A DNA stretch of 19,594 nucleotides from Ktedonobacter racemifer (GTDB taxonomy: Bacteria > Chloroflexota > DTOL01 > JACQYG01): assembly GCA_020723545.1 (NCBI GenBank), contig DYIS01000015.1:1-19594 (forward strand), read 5' to 3'. This document shows, piece after piece, positions 1 through 7,426 of the stretch. The notes beneath the pieces were generated by a model. It ran no database searches. It saw nothing but the letters and a program-made list of their open reading frames with translations, and was not told where the DNA came from. The stretch's first letter is position 1; each line of letters starts with the position of its first letter. A program made the translations under genes and the position numbers.

Positions 1-164
1 GCAGCGGCATCGAAACGCACCGCGATGATGGCGGCGCAGACGAGGCCCACCAGGATGAAGATGTTGTCGGACAGACTGTAGAGCATCAACAGCAACCCGT
101 TCACCTCGTAGACCATCAGGTTCTGGAGGAACCCGCCGATGAGCACTACGATGTCGGTCAGCAC
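1..164 (-). CDS. Multi-pass membrane protein, N-terminal part only (runs off window)
   Basis: Reading begins at a GTG at 164, nine bases after an AGGAG ribosome-binding site, and stays open to base 1 (54 complete codons). The peptide is very hydrophobic: residues about 2-18 (LTDIVVLIGGFLQNLMVYEV) and about 24-50 (LLMLYSLSDNIFILVGLVCA) look like two membrane segments. It is the last visible gene of the minus-strand run, about 90 bases after the secreted-protein gene. In conjugative elements this position often holds a polytopic VirB6/TrbL-type channel protein, but the fragment is too short to identify a family. Confidence 0.6.
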   Translation of the reverse strand, partial: MLTDIVVLIGGFLQNLMVYEVNGLLLMLYSLSDNIFILVGLVCAAIIAVRFDAA

Positions 165-252
165 GCCGCAAATCTCCTGGCTTTTTCTCCTGGTCTCTTG
201 TCTGGAGGGCTGCGATGACTCAGCCCTGGGCTTTGTAGAATTCGCTCCATGC

Positions 253-1572
253 TCAGTTGATCAAAGTAACCGTGAGGACCCGGACCCTTATGTCCATACG
301 TGCCGTGAAGTGCCTGGGCTGGCTCACCGGTGTTCCTGCAGTCCGCACCGAGGCGGTCAGCTCGTACACCCCTGGGTCCTCGAACTGGACCCTCTTGCGG
401 CTCCCCTGGTACTCGTAGGACTGGTCGTCGTTCACCCAGGCGTTCTCGACCCACTCCGGTGAAGGCCGGAGCTGCAAGTTGGGCTTCCGCACCATGGCCC
501 CCGGGTACCTCCACTGCAGGTCCCCTTCCTCGATCCAGTAGATAGACTCTTGGGACAGGTTAGCCCACACCCAGATCTCGGTGATCTCGTCCACGTAGCG
601 GTCCACGCGATGCTCCCAGTACCCGGCCGCCGGGTCAGCCTTGGTGGGCTTCCCTACCCACACGTCATACTCGTGGATCACCGGCGGTACCTTGGCAGTC
701 AGGCAGACATCCACTCCTCGCTTGAACTCGTCCTGGCCCACGACCGTGGGATAAGGCGGTTGGATCGGACAGAACCTCACCTCCCCGTCTTGTATGAGGA
801 TGTGGGGCTCCGGCGGCGGGGACTTCCGCCGCGCCTTGGGCTGCTCCGGCGGCTTCGCCGGCACTGCGGTGGGCAGCACAGACGTGGGCCGCGCAGTGGC
901 CACGGCCGTGGCCCGGGCGTTGGGGCCCGGGGTGGCCTTGCCGTCAGCGCCGGAGCCAGGGGTGGGATCATCCAGCGGAAGACCAAACCTGTCCTTGTCG
1001 TACACCAGCACCAATCCCTTCCAGGCGGGGAAAACCTCCCCGCTCTGCCACCCCTTAATATTCAGGCGAATCCAGAAGAGCGGGTTGTTGATGTACGTGT
1101 TTTTGAAAACCTTCGCCCAGTCGGCAGTGCTGAACAGGTCTGATGGCTTGCCGATCAAAGACTCCGCGTCTTTGCGCGACAGCCCCAGACCCTCGAACCC
1201 GCCCATGTACTGCACGAGCGCGTTAAGCGGGTTCTCTATATAGCCGCTGGGTGTTGTCCCAAATGGTCTGCGCCCGCTCGTGGCCAACAGGAGTGCAGTG
1301 ACTGTGGTGGGCACCAGGTAGGCATGGCCTGCATCATCCGTGTATGCCTGGTACGTCAGGGGAAAGCCCACTTTCTGGCCCCAGGGGGTTGTGGCGTACA
1401 GGCCATCCACCCACTCCGTCACCTCTCGCTTGAAGGTCAGCTTGCTCACGTCCAGATAGCCGTTCTTGTCCACGGGCACGGGGAAGCCAGGGCCATCGGC
1501 CAAAGCAGCCGGCACGCCCAGAGTCCCCAGCACCACTGTCAAAAGCATGACCAAGGCAAGTCTTCCAGGCAC
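253..1572 (-). CDS. Secreted two-domain protein with Pro/Thr-rich linker, function unknown
   Basis: The start is a GTG at 1572, preceded at six bases by GAGGAGG; a longer reading would run back into the upstream gene without such a site. The 439-residue product opens with a signal peptide (PGRLALVMLLTVVLGTLG, cleavage likely after AALA), so it is exported. An N-terminal globular part (about residues 30-200) is followed by a Pro/Ala/Thr/Arg-rich linker (about 202-258). The C-terminal beta-rich part ends in alternating strands (YELTASVRTAG, RMDIRVRVLTVTL) typical of an Ig-like fold. I do not recognise the family. It lies about 45 bases downstream of the anchored small protein and upstream of a membrane protein, so an envelope role within the element is likely. 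Confidence 0.8.
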   Translation of the reverse strand: MPGRLALVMLLTVVLGTLGVPAALADGPGFPVPVDKNGYLDVSKLTFKREVTEWVDGLYATTPWGQKVGFPLTYQAYTDDAGHAYLVPTTVTALLLATSGRRPFGTTPSGYIENPLNALVQYMGGFEGLGLSRKDAESLIGKPSDLFSTADWAKVFKNTYINNPLFWIRLNIKGWQSGEVFPAWKGLVLVYDKDRFGLPLDDPTPGSGADGKATPGPNARATAVATARPTSVLPTAVPAKPPEQPKARRKSPPPEPHILIQDGEVRFCPIQPPYPTVVGQDEFKRGVDVCLTAKVPPVIHEYDVWVGKPTKADPAAGYWEHRVDRYVDEITEIWVWANLSQESIYWIEEGDLQWRYPGAMVRKPNLQLRPSPEWVENAWVNDDQSYEYQGSRKRVQFEDPGVYELTASVRTAGTPVSQPRHFTARMDIRVRVLTVTLIN

Positions 1573-1618
1573 GTTTGACCTCCTCTCGTCCTCACGTCTC
1601 TTGTTTGTGCCCTGAGCC

Positions 1619-2128
1619 TCACGGTTTGGGCAGCGAGAAAGCAAAGCCGGAAAAGAGCCATCGGTCTCCGACCTTCTCCATGACGACCTTATAGTCGAAT
1701 GACTCGGCCCTCTTCCCGTCTTTGGACTGGCTGATGACTGTGACTTTCACCGCCACCGTGGCTTGCCCGCCGCCCGTCTGGAGTAGCTGGGCGGACTCGA
1801 CTTGCACCTTTTCTGTGACAAAAGACTTCGCCGGTATCGTGTCCCACATCCCCCGCTGAGGCTGCGCCCGCCAGAACTGCCAGCCCGACTCACTGCACAG
1901 GGACCTGACCCTCTTCTCCCATTCTGCCCTGTTACGGTACTCAGTCATCAAGATTGCGGCGATCGCCTTCTCTGCAGCGACCACCTCAGGCGCTTCACCA
2001 CCTTTGCCCGCGGCCCACCCCGGCAGTGAGACAGCCGGCCTCCACGCTGTCACCGCAACCGCCAGCAAGGCCACCACTAGCCCCACAGGAATGATCCACC
2101 GGGGCAGAGCAATCGTTCTTTCAGACAT
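1619..2128 (-). CDS. Small membrane-anchored protein with NTF2-like extracytoplasmic domain
   Basis: ATG at 2128 follows GAGGAGG at five bases; the GTG directly before it is a less likely start. The 169-residue product has a short basic N-terminus and one membrane segment (about residues 11-30, WIIPVGLVVALLAVAVTAW). A domain of about 120 residues follows, with a helical part (VVAAEKAIAAILMTEYRNRA) and then beta strands ending in VVMEKVGDRWLFSGFAFSLP. That ending resembles the lumazine-binding or NTF2-like folds of conjugation accessory proteins (TcpC/VirB8-like), though I cannot prove the family. It is the first gene after a 480-base non-coding stretch and precedes the secreted protein, probably in one operon. 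Confidence 0.75.
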   Translation of the reverse strand: MSERTIALPRWIIPVGLVVALLAVAVTAWRPAVSLPGWAAGKGGEAPEVVAAEKAIAAILMTEYRNRAEWEKRVRSLCSESGWQFWRAQPQRGMWDTIPAKSFVTEKVQVESAQLLQTGGGQATVAVKVTVISQSKDGKRAESFDYKVVMEKVGDRWLFSGFAFSLPKP

Positions 2129-2250
2129 CACAGCCTCCTCATCTGAAATCTACCCGGCCGGAAAGCTGACTGCCGTGCCAGGATCAGCGCAAGTTGTGTT
2201 CCCCATGCCACCTCCATTTTTCTCGCAGGTACACCATGGACGATTCGAGA

Positions 2251-2374
2251 CAAACAAAAACGGCTAGCGTCAACGCATAGTAGTACCGCTGCTGTGTGGG
2301 GAATCACACACAGCTCTCCCGCCGCGCCCGCTTGGGGCACGGGGGTAACCGTACAACTACGCCTCGCTAGCCGT
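2251..2374 (-). terminator. Terminator-like closing stem with U-tract ending the structured intergenic RNA
   Basis: On the minus strand ACGGCTAGCG (2374-2365) pairs perfectly with CGCTAGCCGT (2269-2260), which is followed at once by TTTTTGTTTG. The stem continues inward after a small internal loop: 2362-2351 pairs with 2286-2275 with one T-T mismatch and one G-U pair. Two hairpins sit inside (2322-2342 and 2291-2314). This is far larger than a normal intrinsic terminator and looks like a folded RNA domain with termination at its 3' end. Confidence 0.55.
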
Positions 2375-2564
2375 CATCGTGCGCCTGGCCATCAGATGTT
2401 GTTCGCCGTAGAAAGCACGATGTCTTCAGTCTGCGACCCCTTTTTCCTCGCTAAGGGGCCGGGCTTCAGGCAAATACCCAGGGGTGGTACCCCTGGGGCC
2501 GTCAGGGTTGTGCCTGCAATTGCTCGCAGGCACTGCCAGTGAGGTGTACTCCGGTATTCAATTG
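2252..2564 (-). ncRNA. Candidate structured non-coding RNA or long attenuator leader (~310 nt)
   Basis: No credible gene lies between 2129 and 2607. A promoter (TTGACA-17-TAACAT) points into this stretch. The predicted transcript contains hairpins at 2510-2533 (8-bp perfect stem), 2477-2497 (9-bp perfect stem) and 2437-2458 (CCCCTT/AAGGGG). It ends with a long interrupted stem (2365-2374 with 2260-2269, then 2351-2362 with 2275-2286) that closes a junction of two hairpins (2322-2342, 2291-2314). TTTTTGTTTG follows immediately. The pairing is read directly from the sequence; transcription and function are inferred. It resembles no RNA family I can name. It could be a free small RNA or a conditional attenuator for the membrane-protein operon starting at 2128. 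Confidence 0.5.
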
Positions 2565-2570
2565 GCGATC

Positions 2571-2599
2571 ATGTTACCATCGGGATGTCCTGTTGTCAA
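2571..2599 (-). promoter_or_regulatory. Sigma-70-type promoter for the intergenic RNA
   Basis: TTGACA (2599-2594), 17-base spacer, TAACAT (2576-2571) on the minus strand. The -35 is a consensus match and the -10 matches at four of six positions. It lies just after the LysM-CAP stop codon, with predicted start near 2564. Confidence 0.5.
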
Positions 2600-2607
2600 G
2601 ACCCCCA

Positions 2608-3336
2608 TCAGCGCATGACCAGTAGAGTGTAGATGCCACTCCACTCACCAGAAGCATATCCGACACCACCCTCGCGAGCGGGATTTTGCAGCAGTATGGC
2701 CCTGTGTCCCGGGCTATTCATCCACCGCTCTACGATCCTGTCAGGCATGACAGGCAGCCATCCCCGAAAGATGGCCTCACTTGCCGCTGGCAGCCCTTGT
2801 TTCAATAGCAGCGTCCAGCCCAGGTATTCTCCCGTCACCGGATCCTGGTGGCTGAAGTACCCTCTTCTGATCATATCCTCGCTTCTCTCCCGGGCCACCT
2901 TGGCCATGGTATCGTTCCAGGCCAGGGGTGCAAGCCCGGCCTTCTTTCGCTCCTCGTTCACCAGGGCAAAGACCCACCTCTCGGCAGCCGCGACATCAAG
3001 CGTCGCAGCCTGGGCTGTCGGTGCGGCCTCGGCCTTGCCGGGCCTGGCCTTGGGCAACTCGAGGCTTGGGACTGGGCCCCATCCGGGCACCCTCAGCTCC
3101 CACCCCACCTCGATCAACGAGGGGTTAGAGAGCAAGCTGGGGTACTTGGTCTTGTTCAGCTCCACCAACGCCGACACCGTAGTCCTGTGCTCGGTGGCGA
3201 TCCTGGCCAGGGTATCCCCAGGCTTCACCGTGTAGGTGCCGGGCTGAGAAGTACAGCCTGATACAGCCACGGGCACGGCCAGCAGGCAGGCCAACACGAA
3301 GGCCAGGACCAGCCGGCTCCCCGAACCAGCTCTCAT
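2608..3336 (-). CDS. LysM-CAP (SCP/PR-1 domain) lipoprotein
   Basis: The ATG at 3336 is preferred over a TTG two codons earlier because of the spacing to AGAGGA. The 242-residue product starts with a lipoprotein signal peptide ending in a lipobox (VAVSGC, Cys28), so it should be lipid-anchored outside the cytoplasmic membrane. A LysM module follows (YTVKPGDTLARIATEH, about residues 35-85), which binds peptidoglycan. After an Ala/Pro linker comes a CAP domain (about 117-242) with the family signatures FALVNEERKKAGLAPL, ARERSEDM, GYFSHQDP and WMNSPGHRAILL. CAP domains of this bacterial type are extracellular; catalytic activity is not established for most. In an element it could act on or bind the cell wall during envelope remodelling, but this is inference. 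Confidence 0.9.
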   Translation of the reverse strand: MRAGSGSRLVLAFVLACLLAVPVAVSGCTSQPGTYTVKPGDTLARIATEHRTTVSALVELNKTKYPSLLSNPSLIEVGWELRVPGWGPVPSLELPKARPGKAEAAPTAQAATLDVAAAERWVFALVNEERKKAGLAPLAWNDTMAKVARERSEDMIRRGYFSHQDPVTGEYLGWTLLLKQGLPAASEAIFRGWLPVMPDRIVERWMNSPGHRAILLQNPAREGGVGYASGEWSGIYTLLVMR

Positions 3337-3446
3337 TTCCAATATCCTCTATCTCATGCTCCACGCTTGGGCGACATCATAGAGTCAAGATGTCACCCCA
3401 CCGCATGATAGTACCTTCTGGCTAATCCCGCCCTCCTCGTAAAACT

Positions 3447-4709
3447 CTACCGCACGTAGCGCCAGAAGTTCCCTTCCCCGCCAGCCACATCCGCCAAATT
3501 GGTCACGTGAACCTTGACCGAATACCTGGTGGCCCTCTGCCAACTGGTTATCTCGCTCACCAGGGCTTGCTGCGCCGAGCGGTCCGGGCAGATGAGATAG
3601 AAGTCGCGGGCCACTTTGGCGTAGTTGCCCCACTTCCGGTCCCGGTCCGCAGGAGACTTGCGGGCCTCCCGCTCGCACTCCACGTAGAGCGTCTTGCCAT
3701 CCCATTCGGCGACCAGGTCCACGTCCACCACCCCGCCCTCGGGCAGGATGGTGGGGTTGGGGAAAAGGTTCACCGAGGAGGCTCCACGCTCCAGCAAAAC
3801 TTCCCGGGCCTCCAGGCTCAAGAGCACGTGCTCCGGGCTCTTGTGCCGGGAGATCAGTTTCGCATACTCGCTCTCGGTGGGCTCGGCGGCGAACAGGCGG
3901 CGGGCCTCAGCCCGGCCCGCCTCGGAGAGCCACACCAACATGGTGGAGCGCCCGGAGATCTCGGCCTTGGGGCGCACGGCCTCGATGAGGCCCTTCTCCA
4001 TAGCCCGATCGAAGGCGCGCTGCACCGTCCCGCTCCCCTGGCTCATCTGGTGGTCCCGGGCCAGCACCCCCTCGATCTCCTTACGTCGGCAGATCCCCTG
4101 GAAGGCCAGGACCTGCAAGAGCGCAGCCAGCGACCGGTCCCACTCGCCCTCGCCGGGGGCGGCGACTCCGGGGCCATCCGGGTCCTGAACATCCGTGGCA
4201 CCCACCGGTGCCGAGGTTCGCTCCCGCCGAAGCTGGGCCAACTCCAGGTCCTTGTCCCGCACCTGGTTCAAGAGGGCCTGGACCCTCTGGTTCGCCCCGT
4301 CCAGCTCGCGCCTCAGGCCGGCCTCCCGGGCCTCGGCGCCAGCGAGTCTGTCAGTCAGCTCCACCACCTGGCTTCGCAGCCCCTCCAGCTCCACCTCGGC
4401 AGACTGCACCCTCTCCGCCAGGTCTCCCCTGGCCAGGAGTTGCAACCGTTGGAGCCTCCTGGAGGCCGCCTCGATGATGAAGTGGCTGATCTCCCCCACC
4501 TTCCAGCGGCGCAGCTCCAGCCCTCTCTCCCGGACAGCGCTGTCCATCTCCTCCGAGGCCAGGGCTTGGGCGATCAGCAACAGCTGCTCAAAGGCATACG
4601 AGAGGTCCTTCTCCGCCGCCTCCCCCCGTTTGACCTCGGCCTGGTAGTTGGCCTCGGCGTGCGCAAGCTGCACCCTCATCTGGCCCAGGGAATCGCTCGT
4701 CCGCGTCAC
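3447..4709 (-). CDS. Coiled-coil / winged-helix / PD-(D/E)XK-like protein (replication-relaxation-like)
   Basis: The GTG start at 4709 overlaps the stop of the upstream membrane-protein gene (GTGA), showing translational coupling. The 420-residue product has a long heptad-rich coiled coil (about residues 10-165), an acidic Gly/Pro hinge, and a winged-helix region (about 190-270: LAALLQVLAFQGICRRKEIE ... MEKGLIEAVRP). The C-terminal alpha/beta domain has an acidic pattern (VVDVDLVAEWDGKTLYVECE, Asp329/Asp331, Glu344/Glu346, with Lys351 and Lys359 after it). This resembles the wHTH plus nuclease-like layout of the Replic_Relax proteins found on plasmids and conjugative elements; identity is inferred. 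No signal or membrane segment is seen. Whether the nuclease-like site is active is unknown. Confidence 0.75.
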   Translation of the reverse strand: MTRTSDSLGQMRVQLAHAEANYQAEVKRGEAAEKDLSYAFEQLLLIAQALASEEMDSAVRERGLELRRWKVGEISHFIIEAASRRLQRLQLLARGDLAERVQSAEVELEGLRSQVVELTDRLAGAEAREAGLRRELDGANQRVQALLNQVRDKDLELAQLRRERTSAPVGATDVQDPDGPGVAAPGEGEWDRSLAALLQVLAFQGICRRKEIEGVLARDHQMSQGSGTVQRAFDRAMEKGLIEAVRPKAEISGRSTMLVWLSEAGRAEARRLFAAEPTESEYAKLISRHKSPEHVLLSLEAREVLLERGASSVNLFPNPTILPEGGVVDVDLVAEWDGKTLYVECEREARKSPADRDRKWGNYAKVARDFYLICPDRSAQQALVSEITSWQRATRYSVKVHVTNLADVAGGEGNFWRYVR

Positions 4710-5284
4710 TTCCGGGCACCCTCTAGGGCCTCCCGCACCGGGGGGAGAGAGCCCTTGGCGCTGTCCAGGGCCTCTCGTACAGCGGCCAGCTTGCGCTCCT
4801 CAGGGGCACCCACGTAGTCCAGGACTAAATCGCAGGCCCTCAGGTGCCGGCCCACGGCCTCCCGCACCAGCCGGTCCAGGCCCCCCAGGGCCGCCGGGAC
4901 CCTGGCCCTCTCCACCTGGGCCTCCAGGTTCCGCAGGCGCTCGCTGGCCCCCCGGGCGATCCGGGCCTGCTCATATATGCTCGAGGGGTGCGCGGAGTTG
5001 CCTGACAGGGCCCCGAGCATGGACCGGCCCACCTCCTCCATCTCCCAGACCCAGCCGCCGGCCCGGTCCAGGTAGGCTTTCAGGGCCAGGTTTTCCCGGC
5101 TCAGGATCACCGGCCGGCCCTGGGTCCTGGGGGTGAAGATAATCCCCAGGACCAGGCCCAGGGCCAGCACCACTGCCAGAAGCAGGCTAAGGCCCGTCCC
5201 CGGGGACAGCGTGATCTCGTTCTCTGCCTCCGACTCCACCGGCGAATACAAGGGCCTTCTTCTCCTCCTCTGCGCCGTCACCAT
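4706..5284 (-). CDS. One-pass membrane protein with helical C-terminal domain
   Basis: The product has 192 residues. It starts with a basic patch (QRRRRRP), has a single membrane segment at about residues 31-50 (GLSLLLAVVLALGLVLGIIF), then a charged, mostly helical region (RIARGASERLRNLEAQVERA). The ATG at 5284 gives a 98-base overlap with the SSB gene in another frame and the GGCGGAG motif lies too close, so a later start such as GTG 5281 is possible. It overlaps the next gene by GTGA at its 3' end. I do not recognise a family. Its place between SSB and a coiled-coil DNA-binding-type protein suggests a membrane tether in the element's replication or transfer machinery. Confidence 0.75.
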   Translation of the reverse strand: MVTAQRRRRRPLYSPVESEAENEITLSPGTGLSLLLAVVLALGLVLGIIFTPRTQGRPVILSRENLALKAYLDRAGGWVWEMEEVGRSMLGALSGNSAHPSSIYEQARIARGASERLRNLEAQVERARVPAALGGLDRLVREAVGRHLRACDLVLDYVGAPEERKLAAVREALDSAKGSLPPVREALEGARK

Positions 5285-5672
5285 CTCCGCCCGGAGCCTG
5301 GTCTACGCTGGTGGCCGCCTCCGGCCAGTTGACGGTGCTCCTGTCCAAGAACTCCACGCGCCTGGCCAATACCTCGGTGGCCCGGGCGTTGGTGAGTTTG
5401 CCGTTGATCTCCCGTTGAATGTCGCGGGACTGAAGCAACCCGGTCACCAGGACCTCGGAGCCTCGCCGTAGCCGTGGTTGCAGGGCCTCGGCCAGGCTGC
5501 CCTGGACCACCACGTGGTGGTGGTCCGGCAGCCCACCCTTCGGCGGGTCATCGGGCCCCCGTTGCACCACCAGCTCGAAGTGGAGCATAGGCTTGCCCTT
5601 TTTGGACACCAGGTAAAGCGGGTCTCTTCCGCATATCCGGCCGATGAGGTACACCGAGTTGAGCGCGGCCAA
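5187..5672 (-). CDS. ssb: Single-stranded DNA-binding protein (SSB), plasmid type
   Basis: The start is a TTG at 5672 with GGGAGG five to six bases before it. The 161-residue product opens with the SSB OB-fold pattern (ALNSVYLIGRICGRDP, then KPMLHFELVVQR, HHHVVVQGSLAEAL and GSEVLVTGLLQSRD). It binds single-stranded DNA in replication and conjugation. The tail is acidic and Gly-rich (GDGDGAEEEKK) but ends in RERDHAVPGDGP, without the usual DDDIPF-like tip that recruits partner proteins. The last 98 bases overlap the next gene's start in another frame, so the tail may be shaped by that overlap. It lies in an element operon after the PD40 protein. Confidence 0.85.
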   Translation of the reverse strand: MAALNSVYLIGRICGRDPLYLVSKKGKPMLHFELVVQRGPDDPPKGGLPDHHHVVVQGSLAEALQPRLRRGSEVLVTGLLQSRDIQREINGKLTNARATEVLARRVEFLDRSTVNWPEAATSVDQAPGGDGDGAEEEKKALVFAGGVGGRERDHAVPGDGP

Positions 5673-5730
5673 CGCGCACCTCCCAGGTGGGCTTCTTCGT
5701 CAGGGTCGTTCGGCCAATATGTAGCCGATC

Positions 5731-6615
5731 CTATTTCATCCAGACCGGGGCCCAGTCGTTAAACCCGTTGTTGCTTAGATTCCTCTGGCCCGAGCCATCG
5801 GCGTTCATCACCCAGATCTGTCTCCGGCCCGTTCCGCGGTTGGACCAGAAGGCGATCTGTTTCGAGTCCGGTGACCAGGTGGCGTGCTTGTCCCACTCCC
5901 AGGTGTTGCTGGTGAGCCGGTGGTCGCCCTGGCCGTGCAGGCCGATCTTGTGTATCTCGTCGTTGCCGTCGGCCTGGCTGGTGTAGGCGACCCATTCCGA
6001 ATCGGGCGACCAGGCTGGCTCGTAGTCCACGTGCCCTCCGGTCAACTGCCGCCACAGGGCCGAGTCCCTGGTGAAACGGGCGAAGATGGCCGGGCCGTCG
6101 CCCTCCTGGGGGTCCTCCACCACCGCCAGGAGCCGGCGGTCCGGTGAGTACGGTTCCCAGCGCAGGGCCAGGGCGTACTGGCCCTGGTCAGGGAGCCGGG
6201 CCTGGCCCGAGCCATCGGGGTCCATGTAGTACACAGCGGGCTCCTCCCACCATCCCCGGGGCTCCCGGTCGGTCAGGAACAGTATCTTATCCTTGAGGCT
6301 CACCGGCGTCGCCGTGGGCGCTGGGGTGGCCTTGACTGCTGGGGTCGCGGAGGTGGCCGGTGTAGGCGTCGCCCCCGACATGCCGGGTGGTGTGGGGGCC
6401 GTGGTGCCGGCCGCCAGGGTCTGCCACCACCCTGGGGTGGGCGTAGGAGTAGGGCTCCAGGCCGCCTGTGCCCTGGCCACCGGCGTGGGGCCCGGGCCCC
6501 GGCGCTGGTAGGAGACGGCATCGAGCACGAAAAAGGCAAGTACGCCCGCCAGGAAGATGCCGGCAAGCCCCAGGAAGATGCTCCGCCAGGATACGCTGAT
6601 CTCCAGCTCAGGCAT
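5731..6615 (-). CDS. Membrane-anchored PD40/TolB-like beta-propeller protein
   Basis: ATG at 6615 has a GAGGGAGGGG site directly upstream; the open frame continues upstream but overlaps the previous gene. The 294-residue product has one N-terminal membrane segment (SIFLGLAGIFLAGVLAFFVL), a long Pro/Thr/Ala-rich stalk (TPTPTPG ... TATPV) and an extracytoplasmic propeller. The propeller repeats are clear: YSPDRRLLAVV, WSPDSEWVAYTS and WSPDSKQIAFWSN, with MDPDGSGQ and MNADGSGQ turns. It ends in NDWAPVWMK, the first part of a further blade, as is common in short propellers of this type. These repeats usually serve protein binding. The start overlaps the upstream zinc-finger gene by eight bases, so the two are coupled. 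Confidence 0.85.
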   Translation of the reverse strand: MPELEISVSWRSIFLGLAGIFLAGVLAFFVLDAVSYQRRGPGPTPVARAQAAWSPTPTPTPGWWQTLAAGTTAPTPPGMSGATPTPATSATPAVKATPAPTATPVSLKDKILFLTDREPRGWWEEPAVYYMDPDGSGQARLPDQGQYALALRWEPYSPDRRLLAVVEDPQEGDGPAIFARFTRDSALWRQLTGGHVDYEPAWSPDSEWVAYTSQADGNDEIHKIGLHGQGDHRLTSNTWEWDKHATWSPDSKQIAFWSNRGTGRRQIWVMNADGSGQRNLSNNGFNDWAPVWMK

Positions 6616-7255
6616 CTGCCCCTCCCTCTCCTGCCCGGGCCGGGTGCCCCACGTGGGTCCGGGGCTCCCGGGGGCAGTCCCCGTGCCCGTGGCACCACCG
6701 CGCCAGTGCAGCCACATCCCCATCCTGGTCAAGGCTCACTGGTGCCTCCCGCAGCCGCGGGCACTGGCCGCAGGCCGCGAACCAGGCCGCCCGCCTGCGC
6801 CAGGCCCGCCGGTGCTGCCGGGAGCAGAACCTCGCCCGAGGGTGGCCAAACCAGTACCAGCTACCCGCCTCCGGGCGCCTCCCCTCCAGCGTCTCGGCAG
6901 CGCACTCCAGGCAGCGCCTGGCCTCGGCCTTGATGCGCTCCAGGGGCACGGCCGCAGCCTGGGGGTCATAGACCAACGCCGGCGCCCAGGGGGGCTTGGG
7001 AATCGGCCCCACGGCCTTGAACTCCCCCAGGCGCCAGACAAACTCCCGGGATGGCTGCCTGGGAGTGGGAAAGCATCCCTCCAGGGCCCGCACCAGCTTC
7101 CCCCGGCTCTCGTAACCCAGGGCCTCCTCCAGTTCCCGAGGCGAGTAGTTGAGGCTGGTACGGAACGCCCTCAGCTCCACCTGAAAGCGAAGCAGCTCCT
7201 CCGGCGTCATCTTCGGCCTGGCGGCGTACCGGTTTCCCGGCGCAAACCTGGGCAT
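6608..7255 (-). CDS. Putative DNA-binding zinc-finger protein between parB and the propeller gene
   Basis: ATG at 7255 follows GGGGAG at six bases; the open frame could run back to a TTG at 7372 but without a ribosome-binding site. The 215-residue product has a helical N-terminus (PEELLRFQVELRAFRTSLNY, then ELEEALGYESRGKLVRALEG) that resembles an HTH. A zinc-finger-like part follows with C115-x2-C118 and then ARFCSRQHRRAWRRRA (Cys144, His148), and more Cys at about 162, 165, 188 and 194. The FCS...HR.AWRRR pattern is typical of small zinc-ribbon DNA-binding proteins. It lies downstream of parAB and ahead of the propeller gene, so it may be a regulator of the element. Family not identified. 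Confidence 0.7.
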   Translation of the reverse strand: MPRFAPGNRYAARPKMTPEELLRFQVELRAFRTSLNYSPRELEEALGYESRGKLVRALEGCFPTPRQPSREFVWRLGEFKAVGPIPKPPWAPALVYDPQAAAVPLERIKAEARRCLECAAETLEGRRPEAGSWYWFGHPRARFCSRQHRRAWRRRAAWFAACGQCPRLREAPVSLDQDGDVAALARWCHGHGDCPREPRTHVGHPARAGEGGADA

Positions 7256-7347
7256 CCTGAACTCCCCAGAGAACTCGCTACAAAGCCCGTAGAGCGGGGC
7301 CCCCTCCTCGGACGTATCAAATAACGGCTTGCGCCACCGACGCCCCT

Positions 7348-7372
7348 GTACGGGCGGTACAATATGGTACAA
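7348..7372 (-). promoter_or_regulatory. Direct repeats (TTGTACC twice, 10-bp period), possible operator
   Basis: On the minus strand TTGTACC occurs at 7372-7366 and again at 7362-7356, exactly 10 bases apart, with a further GTAC at 7351-7348. They lie in the 171-base gap between parB and the zinc-finger gene. One-turn spacing fits a repressor or iteron-type site on one DNA face. I see no well-spaced promoter with them. Confidence 0.3.
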
Positions 7373-7426
7373 AACGGGCGATCTCAGGGGGTCCCGGGTG
7401 GCGCTGCTTGCCTTTGCCGGTGCGCG

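Noticed and set aside
2128..2217. A short frame (MEVAWGTQLALILARQ...) ending in a TGATG overlap with the membrane-protein gene, and an alternative 18-codon frame behind GGAGGT.
   Set aside because: Both are very short, in different frames, and lack independent support; the overlap may be chance in a leader.
3362..3400. TTGACT and the GACATC/GATGTC inverted repeat upstream of the LysM-CAP gene as a promoter/operator.
   Set aside because: No -10 at a proper spacing from the -35; evidence too weak to annotate.
3507..4817. A long plus-strand open frame opposite the coiled-coil gene.
   Set aside because: It is a shadow of a GC-rich gene on the other strand: it is rich in Leu, Gly, His and Pro and has no recognisable domain.
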